Part shown: piece after piece, positions 24,278 through 25,661 of the stretch | Numbering within the stretch: the first letter of the stretch is position 1 | Layout of the letters: every line of letters begins with the position of its first letter | Notes under the pieces: model-generated | The model's input: the letters and a program-made list of their open reading frames with translations, nothing else | What the model was told of the DNA's origin: nothing | Database searches by the model: none | Program-made: the position numbers and the translations under genes | Assembly (NCBI GenBank): GCA_047615875.1 | Contig: JBLHGU010000058.1 | Location: 1 to 25,661 of the forward strand | Direction: 5' to 3' | Length of the DNA stretch: 25,661 bases | Source of the DNA: JBLHGU01 sp047615875 | GTDB lineage: Bacteria; Pseudomonadota; Gammaproteobacteria; Arenicellales; CAJQKF01

Positions 24278-25191
24278 TCACAATTCCTCCCAATGGCCTG
24301 ATTGTCGATGGTGGTCTTGCCACTGAACTGGAAAATCTGGGCCAACGACTTGACCATCGTTTATGGTCTGCTCGTATTCTGGAGACAGATCCTGATGCTA
24401 TTTATCAGGCACACTGGAATTATTTAGTGGCTGGAGCCCAGTGCATTATCACGTCGACCTATCAACTCAGCTATCAGGGCTGTGCAGAATTAGGCTACAG
24501 CCATGAATATAGCCAGAAGCTAATGCTCAAAAGCGTCAACATTGCAAAGCAGGCTGTAGATGATTTTGTTATGCAATATCAGCCAACACAACGCCCATGG
24601 GTTGCTGCCAGTGTCGGTCCCTATGCGGCTTATCTTGCCGATGGTTCGGAATATACCGGCACCTACTCTGTAAACGAGCTACAGTTGCAGGAATTCCATG
24701 ACGAACGATTCCATACTTTGGCAAAAAGTAGCGCGGATTTGCTTGCCTGCGAAACTATTCCGACGCTAGCTGAGGCAAGCGCCTTGAAGAGTATTGTTGC
24801 CAATCACAAAGACATTCAAGTGTGGGTCAGTTTTTGCTGTCGAGACGGTCGGTCACTTGCCGATGGTAGCCTGCTATCTGAGGCTGTCGGCATGTTTCAA
24901 GCGCTAGAAAATGTTTTGGCAGTTGGCATTAATTGTACTGCACCTGAGTTTATTGATTCTTTATTACGGGAATGCCAAAGAGGCGCGCCCAATAAAGACT
25001 ATGTGGTGTATCCCAATTCGGGAGAGTGCTATGACCATCACAGTCACTCCTGGCTAGGCATTGATAACCCACAACATTTACATAAAATGGCACCGCAATG
25101 GAGAAAGATGGGTGCAAAATTAGTAGGCGGTTGTTGTCGATCAACTCCAGCGGAAATTCGACTAATCGCAGAGGCATTATGGAGCGACTGA
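24274..25191 (+). CDS. mmuM: Homocysteine S-methyltransferase
   Basis: 305 residues. Transfers a methyl group from S-methylmethionine (or SAM) to homocysteine to make methionine, as MmuM does in E. coli. Zinc-binding cysteines are Cys221 (VGINCTAPE) and Cys287/Cys288 (GGCCRSTPAEI). Family landmarks are IVDGGLATELE at 10-20, DHRLWSARIL, AGAQCIITSTYQLS, SVGPYAAYLADGSEYTG and YPNSGECYD. The start is GTG at 24274, overlapping the stop of the truncated DUF1801 frame; the motif IVDGGLATELE begins at residue 10, as expected. No mmuP permease for S-methylmethionine is adjacent; the MFS protein upstream is of a different family. Confidence 0.94.
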   Translation: MITIPPNGLIVDGGLATELENLGQRLDHRLWSARILETDPDAIYQAHWNYLVAGAQCIITSTYQLSYQGCAELGYSHEYSQKLMLKSVNIAKQAVDDFVMQYQPTQRPWVAASVGPYAAYLADGSEYTGTYSVNELQLQEFHDERFHTLAKSSADLLACETIPTLAEASALKSIVANHKDIQVWVSFCCRDGRSLADGSLLSEAVGMFQALENVLAVGINCTAPEFIDSLLRECQRGAPNKDYVVYPNSGECYDHHSHSWLGIDNPQHLHKMAPQWRKMGAKLVGGCCRSTPAEIRLIAEALWSD

Positions 25192-25200
25192 ACATAAGCC

Positions 25201-25230
25201 TGGCGAACAATCGATTTGATGTGTTCGCCA
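25201..25230. terminator. Perfect inverted repeat between mmuM and the convergent kinase remnant
   Basis: TGGCGAACA (25201-25209) and TGTTCGCCA (25222-25230) are exact inverse complements separated by 12 nt. It lies 9 bp after the mmuM stop and 14 bp before the end of the convergent frame. There is no T-run on either side, so it is more likely a 3' protective hairpin or weak transcription stop than a standard terminator. Confidence 0.5.
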
Positions 25231-25243
25231 CTTCAGTGCGCTA

Positions 25244-25661
25244 TCAGCTAAGCACCAGAATCTTGTCAGCAATATTAGAAATTACTTTAGCTCCGACATC
25301 ATGATGTGTATCAACATCTATCAGGGACCCAATTCCTAAAGGCAGCTTGTTATAGCAATCGCTTAACCATTGATGCAGATCGTCGGTCGATTTCATATTA
25401 TCTAGATGTCCTGGGTGACGCTGGCGGTTCGCAAAACGATGAGCTGCTTCTGAGACTAGACAATTACAGTTAAGCTCAATAATCTGCTCGAATTGCTGAT
25501 TTAACCATTCCGTTGGCGTGCCAGATTGAGCAGTGCTATTTATTGGTCGCCAATGAGAAACCAGTACGACTGAACTCATCTTCTTTGCATCACTTATAAA
25601 TTGCGCGTCGCTTTGTCGACTTAACCGTTACCGCCAGTGTCTGTCGCCTACACCAAGCTCC
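25244..25661 (-). pseudogene. P-loop kinase (AAA_33/zeta-like) gene with in-frame stop, running off the window
   Basis: From an ATG at 25579 the frame encodes 111 residues resembling the C-terminal half of small P-loop kinases: SSVVLVSHWRPI (strand before the lid), IIELNCNCLVSEAAHRFANR, the RHPGHLD motif and IDVDT near the end. The homology does not begin at that Met. In the same frame the upstream codons read RLSRQSDAQFISDAKK, then a TAA at 25628-25630, then ELGVGDRHWR to the window edge. That is the expected family order (LGxGDRxWSRRL...), so the reading frame continues through the stop. The Walker A part lies outside the window. Best read as a gene inactivated by a nonsense mutation, or a sequencing error. 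Confidence 0.6.

Noticed and set aside
1..25661. CRISPR arrays, tRNA or rRNA genes, insertion sequences, prophage genes
   Set aside because: No regularly spaced repeats, cloverleaf-like segments, transposase or phage proteins were seen on either strand.

Overview
The window looks like a chromosomal segment of a free-living, probably marine or aquatic, gammaproteobacterium. This is inferred from the sequence: moderate GC content, an NtrB/NtrC pair whose key residues sit at the enterobacterial positions (His139, Asp54), a GcvA-type LysR regulator, TRAP transport, and enzymes for quaternary amines and small carboxylates. I see no phage, insertion sequence, CRISPR array, rRNA or tRNA. Almost all of the DNA is coding. 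The one long non-coding stretch (7618-8061) is a regulatory region.

Layout from left to right. (1) 1-1872, + strand: a 5'-truncated LysR regulator, then a DMT/EamA permease. (2) 7617-1899, - strand: a tight run of amidase, MttB-family methyltransferase without pyrrolysine, Ldh_2-family dehydrogenase and SelO protein AMPylase. (3) Divergent from it, 8062-9072 +: a eukaryotic-type glutamine synthetase (GSII) ending in a bidirectional terminator. Its upstream region has a near-perfect NtrC palindrome, a second partial NtrC site and a good sigma-54 promoter. (4) 15256-9136, - strand: a SABATH (plant salicylate/jasmonate type) methyltransferase, then a three-part TRAP transporter of the 2-oxoacid/FcbT type. 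The TRAP binding protein is followed by a stem-loop, and the large permease carries a soluble, partly coiled-coil tail of about 330 residues. (5) 15381-16808 +: an exported DUF3179 protein whose 3' end overlaps the convergent gene for a cytosolic Ser/Thr kinase. (6) 20315-17851, - strand: ntrB-ntrC, preceded by a sigma-54 promoter and an NtrC palindrome. (7) 21793-20520, - strand: an MnmA-like thiolation enzyme translationally coupled to a TusA-like sulfur carrier. (8) 21888-25191 +: a D-2-hydroxyacid dehydrogenase, an MFS transporter, a DUF1801 protein missing its C-terminal half, and homocysteine S-methyltransferase MmuM. (9) Right edge, - strand: the remains of a P-loop kinase gene with an in-frame stop.

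The main theme is nitrogen. The window holds the NtrB/NtrC system, NtrC-type sites in front of both ntrBC and glnII, and, divergent from glnII, genes that could release nitrogen or methyl groups from amides and quaternary amines. The most coherent new proposal is that amidase-mttB-ldh2 belongs to a nitrogen-scavenging response together with glnII. The second is that the SABATH enzyme and the adjacent TRAP importer act on a shared carboxylate. Both are inferences from context.
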